Below are positions 1 through 6,632 of a stretch of DNA of 34,212 bases, piece after piece. Under the pieces are notes generated by a model. It saw only the letters and a program-made list of their open reading frames with translations. It did not search any database and was not told where the DNA came from. Numbering within the stretch: the first letter of the stretch is position 1; each line of letters opens with the position of its first letter. Source of the stretch: an uncultured Campylobacter sp. Its GTDB lineage: Bacteria; Campylobacterota; Campylobacteria; Campylobacterales; Campylobacteraceae. The position numbers and the translations under genes are program-made. Location of the stretch: assembly GCF_937996225.1 (NCBI RefSeq), contig NZ_CALKTC010000004.1, positions 1 to 34,212 on the forward strand. Direction: 5' to 3'.

Positions 1-40
1 TCCTTAACCCTTTATTTGTCAAGCTGACAAACTAAAGCAG

Positions 41-66
41 AAAAAGCGGCAGGATTTCCCCCTGCC
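41..66 (-). terminator. Intrinsic terminator of tnpV
   Basis: Read on the minus strand, GGCAGG (66-61) and CCTGCC (53-48) form a 6-bp GC-rich stem with a 7-nt loop, followed after GC by a run of five T (45-41). It lies 14 bp past the tnpV stop and is a plausible Rho-independent terminator for that gene. Confidence 0.6.
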
Positions 67-79
67 ACTAATCATCTGT

Positions 80-454
80 TTATGCAAAAATAATTTCCTT
101 TTCCACAATCTCCCTCGCACAAGCCCTTATGTTATTGAGGCATCCTGTCCATTCTAAGGCGTTTTCTGCCTTTAGCTGTTCCGTTATGCCCTGTGCCTGT
201 TTCATACCCTCTATGAGCCTTTCAAAGCGTTCCTGTGCCTGTCTGTTGATGTCGGCAAGGTAGGCGTTTAGCCTGCCGCTTGTAAGAAGATTGGTGTATG
301 TAACTTTACGGTACTGTTTTAGATAATCTAAATGCCGTTGCCCCCAGATGCCTATTGCCTGTTCTTCTTCGGCGGGTACAGTTAAGCACGGTATCAAATA
401 ATCCCCTTGCCTTTCGTATTTGCCGCCCAGTTCCTCAAATAATGATTTTGCCAT
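80..454 (-). CDS. tnpV: Transposon-encoded protein TnpV
   Basis: A 124-aa protein starting MAKSLFEELGGKYERQGDY, with the central stretch IGIWGQRHLDYLK and the segment YTNLLTSGRLNAYLADI that I recognise as typical of TnpV proteins of Tn4451-like and related clostridial mobile elements. The length fits the family. The role of TnpV is not established; it travels with mobilizable transposons. The start is supported by a strong GGAGGT ribosome site (minus strand, about 463-468) 8-9 nt upstream. It is transcribed away from the mobilization genes, and an intrinsic terminator follows. In Tn4451 it sits between the recombinase and the mobilization region, so the missing recombinase would be expected to the left of this window. 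Confidence 0.85.
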   Translation of the reverse strand: MAKSLFEELGGKYERQGDYLIPCLTVPAEEEQAIGIWGQRHLDYLKQYRKVTYTNLLTSGRLNAYLADINRQAQERFERLIEGMKQAQGITEQLKAENALEWTGCLNNIRACAREIVEKEIIFA

Positions 455-698
455 TGTCTGTTACCTCCACATTCTTTTTTATTTTGAATGTCCGCAAAAT
501 CCGTCCTACATTGTCCGTTCCGGCGGAAGAAAGTAAAGGGTGGTCTGCGACCATTTTTTATCTGCTGTACTCGCTGATCGGCAAGCCGAAGCTCATACTG
601 CAGATAAAAAACAAGCCCTTGACTGTCTCCCTCCTACACTTCCAAAGTCGCCCAAGAGGAAGTAAGCTCCACTATATTCTTGGCAGAATATACGCACG

Positions 699-756
699 AA
701 TATATCCGCTTGATATAGGGTGTCTATCATGCTATAATATGTGTAGCGGATATATT
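699..756. repeat. 12-bp perfect inverted repeat flanking the promoter
   Basis: AATATATCCGCT (699-710) is repeated in inverted orientation as AGCGGATATATT (745-756). The left arm touches the -35 box and the right arm covers the expected transcription start. It may be a double operator for an autoregulatory mob protein, or part of the transfer origin. Confidence 0.7.
710..738 (+). promoter_or_regulatory. Consensus sigma70 promoter for the mobilization operon
   Basis: TTGATA (710-715) and TATAAT (733-738) are separated by exactly 17 bp, close to the vegetative consensus and unlike the -35-less promoters seen elsewhere in the window. It points toward the 53-aa gene at 885 and the mob operon. The promoter sits between the arms of a 12-bp inverted repeat, which suggests a repressor or relaxosome protein covers it. 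Confidence 0.75.
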
Positions 757-757
757 G

Positions 758-789
758 CAAGTTCTAAAGTGTTACCACTTTAGAACTTG
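758..789. repeat. Perfect 13-bp stem hairpin
   Basis: CAAGTTCTAAAGT (758-770) and its reverse complement (777-789) flank the 6-nt loop GTTACC. There is no following T run, so it does not look like an intrinsic terminator. A stem immediately upstream of a mob operon is typical of the relaxase-binding hairpin of an origin of transfer. In the transcript from the promoter at 733 it would also form a 5'-leader hairpin. Confidence 0.55.
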
Positions 790-884
790 TGAGGGTGGCA
801 AGCCCCCCTTCAATCCCCCTTTTAAACGAGCCGGAAGGCTCATAATATGACGGTGGTAGCACCGAAGAAAGAGAGGTCAAAGGC

Positions 885-1046
885 ATGAAAAAAGATATGG
901 ATAAAATTCAGTTTGAGTACAGATACGAGGTGCAGGAGCTGATGAAAGTAATTGATAAATATGTAAAACAGAATCCGGCAGAAAAGGAAAATAAGACGCT
1001 GGAGCGTTTCTTTGACCTACTTGATGTCATGGATATGGAGTGGTAA
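885..1046 (+). CDS. Small acidic protein of the mobilization operon
   Basis: A 53-aa frame from ATG 885 to TAA 1046, starting MKKDMDKIQFEYRYEVQELM and ending DLLDVMDMEW. It is preceded by an AGAGAGG ribosome site at about 869-876. The protein is highly charged with no membrane segment and no domain I can name. It is the first gene behind the consensus promoter and ends 4 nt before the MobC-like gene, so it is very likely co-transcribed and translationally linked to it. Its place suggests a small regulator or relaxosome helper, but that is only inference from context. Confidence 0.7.
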   Translation: MKKDMDKIQFEYRYEVQELMKVIDKYVKQNPAEKENKTLERFFDLLDVMDMEW

Positions 1047-1050
1047 GGGT

Positions 1051-1371
1051 ATGAACAAGACAAGACCAAAGCAGCTATCATTCCGGGTAAGTGAAGAAGA
1101 ATACCAGCAGCTACAGGAGAAGATTTCAGAGAGTGGAAAGAACCAGCAGGAATATATCCTTTCCTGTGTGCTGGAGAAGCAAATCGTGAATACGGACGGT
1201 ATCAAGGAACTTATCCCGGAACTGAAACGGATAGGGAACAACCTCAACCAGATAGCAAAGCGGTGTAATGAGGGGGGAATGTTGCCGAGTGAAGCGGAAG
1301 TGCGGAAGCATGGAGAGGAGCTGAACAAAGTATGGCAGTCATTAAGGCGGTATCTTCAAAGGCGGGCATAG
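1051..1371 (+). CDS. MobC-like relaxosome accessory protein
   Basis: A 106-aa protein starting MNKTRPKQLSFRVSEEEYQQ. Residues 7-30 (LSFRVSEEEYQQLQEKI) look like the start of a ribbon-helix-helix fold, and the C-terminal half with ELKRIGNNLNQIAKRCN carries the IGNNLNQIA-type motif of bacterial mobilization protein MobC. MobC proteins bind the origin of transfer and help the relaxase open DNA at nic. A longer frame upstream is open to 1012, but ATG 1051 is preferred because it follows the preceding stop by 4 nt and fits the family length. Its last 40 bp overlap the relaxase start (1332), implying coupled translation. Confidence 0.85.
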   Translation: MNKTRPKQLSFRVSEEEYQQLQEKISESGKNQQEYILSCVLEKQIVNTDGIKELIPELKRIGNNLNQIAKRCNEGGMLPSEAEVRKHGEELNKVWQSLRRYLQRRA

Positions 1372-2441
1372 GGCACGCCATAGATTATGTGACAAAAAAA
1401 GAAAAGACAGAGGAGAAGCTTGTCAGCGGTCTGCATTGTGAGCCGGAGACGGTCAAGGAAGAAATGCAAGCCACAAAGGAGCTGTGGGGCAAGACGGATG
1501 GAAGAACCTATAAGCATTATGTGCAATCCTACCATGAGGACGAGAAAATAACCCCGGAGCAGGCTCACAAGAACGCTGTCGAGCTGGCAGAGCATACAAA
1601 GGCATGGAAAGGGCATGAAGTTCTGATAGCCACGCATATAGACAAGGGGCATATACACACGCATTTTATTGTCAATTCCGTAAATTATGAGGACGGTCAT
1701 AAGCTCCAATGGAGTAAGCACGACCTTAAAGACCTAAAGGAACGGTGCAACGAGCAGAGCCGGGAACAGGGCTTGCATGTGCCGGAGAAAGGAAAGACCT
1801 TTGCTGGAGAAGTCCGGGAAGAAACGGTGGCATGGAGCAAAGACGCCTACCAGCTTTTGAAACAGGCAGAGCAGGGAAAGGTCAAAAGCTATGTGCAGGA
1901 TATTGCCCTTGCGGTGCTGGACTGTAAGGAAACAGCGACCAGCCGGGAAAACTTTATCCGGATGATGAATGAAAGAGGGTACGGCGTAGACTGGCAGGAC
2001 AGCCACAAGTACATCACATATACCGACTTAGCCAGGGAACAGGCAGGAGAAAAGGCTTGTAAAATCAGGGATAACAAGCTGGAAAAATACTACAATATGG
2101 ATTTTGGAAAGGAGAGCATGGAGCATGAGTTTGAGAGAAATGCACGAACAGCAGAAGCAGAGCAGTCCAAGAGAGCAGCTTCAAGAGTTAAACCGACAGA
2201 GCCGGACAGAGCTGGAAAACAGTCTGCTCAAAGAAGCGTTGGCGATGTCGAGCGAGAACTGCGAGGAATTGATGAAGCAGTCAAATCAAGAACAAGTAAG
2301 GGCAGAGCAGAACAGGCAGAGAGACGCAGAGCAGAACAGGAAGCTCATCAGCGAGCTGAAGCAGAGCGTAGAGCTGCTGAAGAACAGCAACGAATTGCTT
2401 CAAGACGCTATATCGGGCGAGATTGGGAGTTTGAAAGATGA
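1332..2441 (+). CDS. Relaxase/mobilization nuclease (MobA/VirD2-type, probably MOB-P)
   Basis: A 369-aa DNA relaxase expected to nick the transfer origin and pilot the strand during conjugative mobilization. The triple-histidine metal-binding motif HIHTH is at residues 107-111, followed by FIVNSVN; a candidate catalytic tyrosine is Tyr20 in IDYVTKK. Residues 1-160 form the nuclease domain. The C-terminal third (about 270-360) is a charged, Glu/Arg/Ala-rich coiled-coil region. It begins inside the MobC-like gene, and its final 317 bp are shared in another frame with the gene at 2125. No coupling protein or type IV secretion gene is visible, so it probably depends on helper conjugation machinery. 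Confidence 0.9.
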   Translation: MAVIKAVSSKAGIGHAIDYVTKKEKTEEKLVSGLHCEPETVKEEMQATKELWGKTDGRTYKHYVQSYHEDEKITPEQAHKNAVELAEHTKAWKGHEVLIATHIDKGHIHTHFIVNSVNYEDGHKLQWSKHDLKDLKERCNEQSREQGLHVPEKGKTFAGEVREETVAWSKDAYQLLKQAEQGKVKSYVQDIALAVLDCKETATSRENFIRMMNERGYGVDWQDSHKYITYTDLAREQAGEKACKIRDNKLEKYYNMDFGKESMEHEFERNARTAEAEQSKRAASRVKPTEPDRAGKQSAQRSVGDVERELRGIDEAVKSRTSKGRAEQAERRRAEQEAHQRAEAERRAAEEQQRIASRRYIGRDWEFER

Positions 2442-2697
2442 GGTTAAGGAAAACACCGTCCAAGAGGTTAGAAAGGCGTTACAGGCGAATATAGAGGCTA
2501 TACAGAGGGCTACAAAGCTTCTTGAGAAGCAGTCTGATACACTTACGAGCGTGATGAAGCAAAAGATCCGGGAGCTGGAGGAAAGTAAGAACAGCTTTTT
2601 CAGATATGAGGGCTTAAAGCTGTACCTGTTTTGGGGCGGTATGGTCTGTAATATTTTAGTGTTTCTTATGCTGTTATATGGTATGCTTGGTAAGTAA
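2125..2697 (+). CDS. Nested mobilization protein: coiled coil with C-terminal membrane anchor
   Basis: A 190-aa protein (MSLREMHEQQKQSS) whose first 317 bp lie inside the relaxase gene in a different frame. AAAGGAG at 2108-2114 supports ATG 2125; an upstream in-frame ATG at 2104 is less well placed. Most of the chain is Gln/Glu/Asn/Lys-rich and predicted coiled coil. Near the C-terminus a hydrophobic segment of about 20 residues (LYLFWGGMVCNILVFLMLLY) precedes a short tail, so it is likely an inner-membrane protein facing the cytoplasm. Overlapping small mob genes inside a relaxase gene are known from ColE1 (mbeB/mbeD), which suggests an accessory role linking the relaxosome to the membrane. 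The family itself I cannot name. Confidence 0.75.
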   Translation: MSLREMHEQQKQSSPREQLQELNRQSRTELENSLLKEALAMSSENCEELMKQSNQEQVRAEQNRQRDAEQNRKLISELKQSVELLKNSNELLQDAISGEIGSLKDEVKENTVQEVRKALQANIEAIQRATKLLEKQSDTLTSVMKQKIRELEESKNSFFRYEGLKLYLFWGGMVCNILVFLMLLYGMLGK

Positions 2698-2702
2698 AAT
2701 GT

Positions 2703-3314
2703 ATAAAAGAAGATAGGCATGAGTATCTGAGATTAAACAGAACCTATTTTGTTTATGGCATTCAATATGAAGAGGGATAGGTTTATTATTGCATATTACC
2801 GTTTGTAGATGATATAGATTACTGTAGATTTAATAGCGAATATTTTCAAGTAATCGATGAAACGGTGCCTACGAATTGGAAATTTGGGATGCATAGGGGA
2901 TATTTTGGATGTTTTATCGTATCTTACGAAGAGCTCATAGCCGATGAAGATCATCATGGAAAGCTTTTTGATGGAGACCCAATAGAAGAGGAAATTTTTA
3001 GGAAGAGAAGAGCTGAGATGATCGATGATGTATATAATACCCATATCATCAAGGATCTTAACCGCTTCATATATGATCTAAGCCCTAATCTATCGGTACA
3101 GATGAATATTGCAAATAAAGTACTGGATATAGAGATATCTGACGCAAACACTGAGGCCAAACATCGCAAAATGAATATTTTAAAGGATGACGGATATAGC
3201 TGGTATTTGATAGAATCGGACATAAGCACCTTTAAAGCCAACGCTACTAATGATTATTTAAGACCCGCATTAAAATATCTTAAATTGTGGCTAGGCAGAA
3301 AGAATTTTAGATAA
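2703..3314 (+). pseudogene. Truncated host gene of unknown function with an in-frame stop
   Basis: From about 2703 one frame reads coherently (KEDRHEYLRLNRTYFVYG) up to a TAG at 2778-2780, then continues in the same frame (VYYCILPFVDDIDYC) through a possible GTG at 2865 to the stop at 3314. The continuous protein-like sense on both sides of the TAG indicates one gene of at least 200 codons whose 5' end was lost at the mobile-element boundary and which then acquired a stop. The part after GTG 2865 (149 aa, starting VPTNWKFGMHRGYF) could still be translated but has no obvious ribosome site. The product is rich in aromatic and acidic residues and soluble. I do not recognise the family; an immunity-protein-like origin is only a guess. 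Confidence 0.6.
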
Positions 3315-3554
3315 CCGGGCAGAAAGGTTTAATACGGCAAGCGCGACCGATAAAGAAATTTTTATAAAATTTCAAACGAAGATATCGATGTATGGCGCCC
3401 GGTAAAGGCTGCTCAAATCGCGCAATATATTTTTAAAATTACCGATACGACGAAATTTGAATCCGAACTGGATGAAATTTTAGAATTCAAACAGGGCGAT
3501 ATCGTTAAGTGCAGAGAAAAAAGCGGCGATTTATATGCTTTTGAGCTATTATGA
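3295..3554 (+). pseudogene. Frameshifted gene fragment
   Basis: Two frames together give one plausible peptide. In frame one (about 3310-3365) the sequence reads DNRAERFNTASATDKEIFIKF. In frame zero (3354-3554) it continues SNEDIDVWRPVKAAQIAQYI and ends GDLYAFELL before TGA 3552-3554. The switch falls in the A/T run near 3360-3372 and needs a single-base slip. No start codon is present, so this is a broken C-terminal fragment. The family is not recognised. Lying next to another broken gene and the element edge, it belongs to a decayed stretch. Confidence 0.5.
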
Positions 3555-3617
3555 AAAAACCCGCCTTATAAATAGCAACGCGCTTATCATATGGCTTGAT
3601 TTAATCCCATTTTTCGC

Positions 3618-3623
3618 TATAAT
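3618..3623 (+). promoter_or_regulatory. -10 box of the DUF3137 gene
   Basis: TATAAT at 3618-3623 is preceded by a T-rich stretch and, 16 bp upstream, TTGATT (3596-3601). The ATG follows 30 bp downstream. This is a typical epsilonproteobacterial vegetative promoter layout. Confidence 0.6.
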
Positions 3624-3653
3624 GAGCGTCAAATTTCACTCACGGGGATAGCG

Positions 3654-4568
3654 ATGAGCCTTGTTTCTTACGAATTAAAAAAGCAAAAACTAGATGGAGC
3701 ACGCAATGTGGCGCTTTGGAAGGCGCGTGGCGGCGTGGCAGTGGTGGTGCTGGCGCTGTTTATTGCTATGCGCAAGGATTTCGGAGATTTCTCGTTCCTG
3801 TTTTTATTAGTGTTGCTAGCTCTTGCTTATCCTGCTTACAAATACCTAGCCGTGCGCATTTCGCGTAAATTTGAAGCGCTCAGCGAAGAAGCCTTTAAGA
3901 ATGAATTTCTGCTTTGGATCGCAAAGGAGCTGCACCTTACCTTTCAGCCCTTCGGCGCGTTTTTACTCGATGAAATTTACAAAAATCCGCTCCGCAAAGA
4001 GGCAAATCTATGCACTTGCAAGCACGCGATAGTGGGCAAGACGCCCGAATTTGGCATAAAAATCGGCGACATCTGCCTAAGTCGCGATTTCGATAAAAAC
4101 AGAGAAAATCGGGTATTTGAGCTGGATAAAATTTTGCATCTTAAAAAGAAGGATGATACTGCGATCTTTGACGGGCTTTTTGCAAAATTTGATTTTAGTG
4201 AGACTTTCGATAGCCAAATTTTAGTCGTGCCGCGCGGAGAGTTCATCTTCGGCGCATCGAACCTCAAGCTGCTTAAAGACAGCCCGCACCTAAGCGCGTC
4301 GTTTGACGTCTATCTCAACAACCCCGCCGCCGCCGCCTTTTTACAAAACAAAAAAATTTTAGAAAATATGCAAACGATTACCGTAAATTTGTTCGGCAAA
4401 ACCGAGCTTTACCTGGGCGAAAACAGCCTCGTAATCGGCGTTGAAAATAGCGAAATTTTCAAATCCGCGCCGAGCTCGCAAAGCGCGAAGCTACTCGAAA
4501 GCCTAAATAGGATGATCGAGATCGCTAAAATTTTCGCCTATCTCAAAAAGCTCGGGCAGGTAGAGTAG
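3654..4568 (+). CDS. DUF3137-type membrane protein
   Basis: A 304-aa protein with a short cytoplasmic N-terminus, two close hydrophobic segments at about residues 25-40 and 47-63 (FLFLLVLLALAYPAYKYLAV), and a soluble C-terminal domain of about 240 residues. Within that domain the segment IFDGLFAKFDFSETFDSQILVV resembles the GLF..xDFNKxFxG motif of DUF3137 proteins, whose function is unknown. ATG 3654 follows GGGGATAG and a clear -10 box, and it is the first Campylobacter-like intact gene after the mobile element. It is monocistronic by appearance; the next gene begins 97 bp later with its own ribosome site. Confidence 0.7.
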   Translation: MSLVSYELKKQKLDGARNVALWKARGGVAVVVLALFIAMRKDFGDFSFLFLLVLLALAYPAYKYLAVRISRKFEALSEEAFKNEFLLWIAKELHLTFQPFGAFLLDEIYKNPLRKEANLCTCKHAIVGKTPEFGIKIGDICLSRDFDKNRENRVFELDKILHLKKKDDTAIFDGLFAKFDFSETFDSQILVVPRGEFIFGASNLKLLKDSPHLSASFDVYLNNPAAAAFLQNKKILENMQTITVNLFGKTELYLGENSLVIGVENSEIFKSAPSSQSAKLLESLNRMIEIAKIFAYLKKLGQVE

Positions 4569-4665
4569 AAACATTTCGATTTAAAATTTAAAGCTCAAAG
4601 CGCGATCGCGGCGGGTAGAATAAAATTTACGATAAGGGATAAATTTAAAAAGGAGGGGCTGCATT

Positions 4666-5364
4666 ATGGATATAAACGAAATACAAGCTCAAACTCGCAG
4701 TATGCGCGCCCTATATGTCGAGGATGATAATGAGGTAAGGCAGCAGACCGCGAAAATTTTAAGGCTGTTTTTCCATCAGGTTACCGACTGCGGCGACGCG
4801 CAGGAGGGCATCGATAAATTTAAAGCAAGCAAAATTGACATTGTTTTTACCGATATCAATATGCCGGGCATAAACGGGCTTGAGATGTTAGAGCGGATCA
4901 AACAGATTGATCCTTTGGTAAAAACGGTCATCTTCTCAGCCTACGATGAGTCTAAATTTTTTACCAAAGCCATATCCATCGGCGTGGACGGCTATATTCT
5001 AAAGCCTTTTACGACCGAGGATCTACTAAGCGTGCTTGAAAAAATCACGCAGAGCATCGAAACTAAACCCGCAAAGCTCATCTATCTAAGCGGCGATTTC
5101 GTTTGGGATAAGCAGAGCTCAAGCTTATCCAAAGCGGGCGAAATTATCAAACTAACCAAAAACGAAACTTCATTATTGCAGCTGCTTTTAAGCTCTAGCG
5201 GGCGGATCGCAAGCGGCCTTGAGATAGAAAACGAGCTGTTTGAGGACTATGGCGGATATGACGACAAACGGGTAAGAAATATTATATCTAGATTTCACCG
5301 AAAAATCGGCTATAAGCTGATAGAAAACATCTACTCGCAAGGATACAGAATAAAATGGCGATAG
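4666..5364 (+). CDS. OmpR-family response regulator
   Basis: A 232-aa two-component response regulator. The receiver domain (about 13-125) has the acidic pocket Glu19/Asp20/Asp21 in YVEDD, the phospho-acceptor Asp63 in FTDINMPG, Ser91 and Lys113 in ILKPF. A winged-helix DNA-binding domain follows (about 140-232; KLTKNETSLLQLLL and DDKRVRNIISRFHRKIG). ATG 4666 is preceded by AAGGAGG at optimal distance. The stop overlaps the kinase start by 10 bp, so the two are coupled and cognate. Its targets are unknown; the co-directional cassette starting at 6633 is the obvious candidate. Confidence 0.9.
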   Translation: MDINEIQAQTRSMRALYVEDDNEVRQQTAKILRLFFHQVTDCGDAQEGIDKFKASKIDIVFTDINMPGINGLEMLERIKQIDPLVKTVIFSAYDESKFFTKAISIGVDGYILKPFTTEDLLSVLEKITQSIETKPAKLIYLSGDFVWDKQSSSLSKAGEIIKLTKNETSLLQLLLSSSGRIASGLEIENELFEDYGGYDDKRVRNIISRFHRKIGYKLIENIYSQGYRIKWR

Positions 5365-6527
5365 TAGACATCAAGAAAAATCATCAGAGATTTGAGACGA
5401 TATTTTCAAATTCCGGCGTCGGCATCTTTATCGTGGACAAGAAAAGAAACATTATGGAGTGCAACGAGACCTTTTGCAAAATTTTCGGTTACGAATACGA
5501 CGAGATCATCGGTAAATCCGCGCAAACCATACATCTAAGCAAGGAAAAATACCTGCATTTCGCAGACATCGCCTTTAACAAAGTAAGGAAAAACGAGGCT
5601 CTGCAACTAAACTACGAATTAAGGCACAAAAGCGGCAAAGGGCTGTGGATTAGAATTTCGGGCGATTCCATATCGGGAAATGACGAGGTGCTTTGGATAG
5701 TGGTAGATATCACCAAAAGGGTAATGGCGGAGAAGAAATTAAAGCAAAGCAGGCTGAAGGTCAAACGGCTAAATTTAACGCTCAACCACGAGATCGAGGA
5801 GCAGCTAAAGCTCATAAGGCGCCAAGACGAGCAGCTGCAGTATCAATCAAGGCTCGCTCAGATGGGTGAAATTTTAAATATGATAGCGCATCAATGGAGG
5901 CAGCCGCTGTCTGCTATCTCGGCTACGGCTTCGTATCTAAGCACTAGCTGCTTGATGGCGGATAAATTTGACAAAACCGCCCTTTTGGAGGAGCTCGGTA
6001 AGATCGAGCAGTATTCCAAACACCTATCCGAAACGATCGACGAGTTTAGAAATTTCTTTAAGCCCGCCAAGATCAAGGAAGTTACGAGCCTGGAGGAGCT
6101 TTGCAATATGGCGATAAATATCGCAAAAGCGATACTGCAAAATCAAAAGATTAAAATTTACGCGAAATACGGCTGCAACCAGACTTTGCTCACATATAAA
6201 AACGAGGTTTCGCAGGTTATTTTAAACATCATAAAAAATGCGCAGGACGCCTTTTTGGAAAGAAATATCGACGACGGCGTTATCGAAATTTCAACCTACA
6301 TCGAAAAATCTTATCTTTGCTTAAGCGTAAAAGACAACGCCGGCGGCATTAAAAAGGAGATCGCGGATAAAATTTTCGATCTGTATTTTTCTACCAAAGC
6401 TAGCAAAAACGGCACAGGTATTGGGCTATATATGTCAAAGATCATCATCGAAGATCACTGCAAGGGCTCGCTCGTCGTGGAGAGCCTAAAGAACGGCTCA
6501 AATTTTATAATCAAACTTCCGAAATGA
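5355..6527 (+). CDS. Soluble PAS-domain sensor histidine kinase
   Basis: A 390-aa kinase without any membrane segment, so it should sense a cytoplasmic signal. A PAS domain covers about residues 10-130 (FSNSGVGIFIVDKKRNIMEC; CNETFCKIFGYEYDEIIGKS). A coiled coil of about 30 residues follows, then the dimerisation/phospho-acceptor box MIAHQWRQPLS with His179. The ATPase domain shows the N box (NIIKNAQDAF, Asn295), G1 (KDNAGGI, about 326-332) and G2 (GTGIGLYM, about 353-360). The IAHQWRQPL form is common in epsilonproteobacterial kinases. It overlaps the response regulator by 10 bp (ATGGCGATAG). A PAS pocket could hold a cofactor, but no ligand can be read from the sequence. Confidence 0.92.
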   Translation: MAIVDIKKNHQRFETIFSNSGVGIFIVDKKRNIMECNETFCKIFGYEYDEIIGKSAQTIHLSKEKYLHFADIAFNKVRKNEALQLNYELRHKSGKGLWIRISGDSISGNDEVLWIVVDITKRVMAEKKLKQSRLKVKRLNLTLNHEIEEQLKLIRRQDEQLQYQSRLAQMGEILNMIAHQWRQPLSAISATASYLSTSCLMADKFDKTALLEELGKIEQYSKHLSETIDEFRNFFKPAKIKEVTSLEELCNMAINIAKAILQNQKIKIYAKYGCNQTLLTYKNEVSQVILNIIKNAQDAFLERNIDDGVIEISTYIEKSYLCLSVKDNAGGIKKEIADKIFDLYFSTKASKNGTGIGLYMSKIIIEDHCKGSLVVESLKNGSNFIIKLPK

Positions 6528-6592
6528 AGCTTTTCTGAGACAATTTAAAATTTAATCCAAATTTACGCTACAAATGGGTTGCACTCTTTTTA

Positions 6593-6598
6593 TATAAT
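6593..6598 (+). promoter_or_regulatory. -10 box upstream of the membrane/MBL/COG0523 cassette
   Basis: TATAAT at 6593-6598 follows a T-rich stretch (CTCTTTTTA), with TTGCAC at 6579-6584 too close to be a standard -35. The gene starts 35 bp downstream behind AAGGAGGGAG. The cassette therefore appears to have its own promoter separate from the two-component genes. Confidence 0.6.
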
Positions 6599-6632
6599 TA
6601 ACAAAGATTAAATTTTATGTAAGGAGGGAGCG

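Larger units (their letters stand above)
455..884. other. Non-coding control and probable transfer-origin region
   Basis: The 430 bp between tnpV and the mobilization genes hold no convincing gene; a long plus-strand frame through it (355-783) overlaps tnpV and has no credible ribosome site. Visible elements are a 12-bp inverted repeat (699-710/745-756) around a consensus promoter, a perfect 13-bp stem hairpin (758-789), and a G/C-rich stretch at about 791-830. Placement directly upstream of the MobC and relaxase genes is where the origin of transfer of such elements lies. The oriT assignment is inferred from position, not from a recognised nic sequence. Confidence 0.5.
1..2700. mobile_element. 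Right-hand part of a Tn4451-like mobilizable element of Firmicutes type
   Basis: The block holds tnpV, an intergenic control/transfer region and a mobilization operon (small protein, MobC-like protein, relaxase, nested coiled-coil protein). TnpV beside a relaxase is the arrangement known from Tn4451/Tn4453-type clostridial elements. Strong GGAGG ribosome sites and a codon style unlike the rest of the window fit a Gram-positive origin. No recombinase (TnpX), cargo or left end is visible, so the element must continue to the left of base 1. The right boundary is inferred to lie between 2697 (stop of the last mob gene) and about 2712, because host-like coding sequence is readable from about 2703 onward. 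No terminal repeat or target duplication can be seen from one side. Origin and family are inferred from gene content. Confidence 0.72.

Noticed and set aside
711..744. Invertible (phase-variable) promoter segment
   Set aside because: The arms are only 12 bp and the spacer 34 bp, shorter than usual invertons, and no invertase is in view. An operator or oriT role is more likely, so it is kept only as an alternative.
355..783. A 142-codon plus-strand frame across the tnpV 5' end and the control region
   Set aside because: It overlaps tnpV antisense, has no ribosome site, an unnatural composition, and runs through the promoter and hairpin elements.
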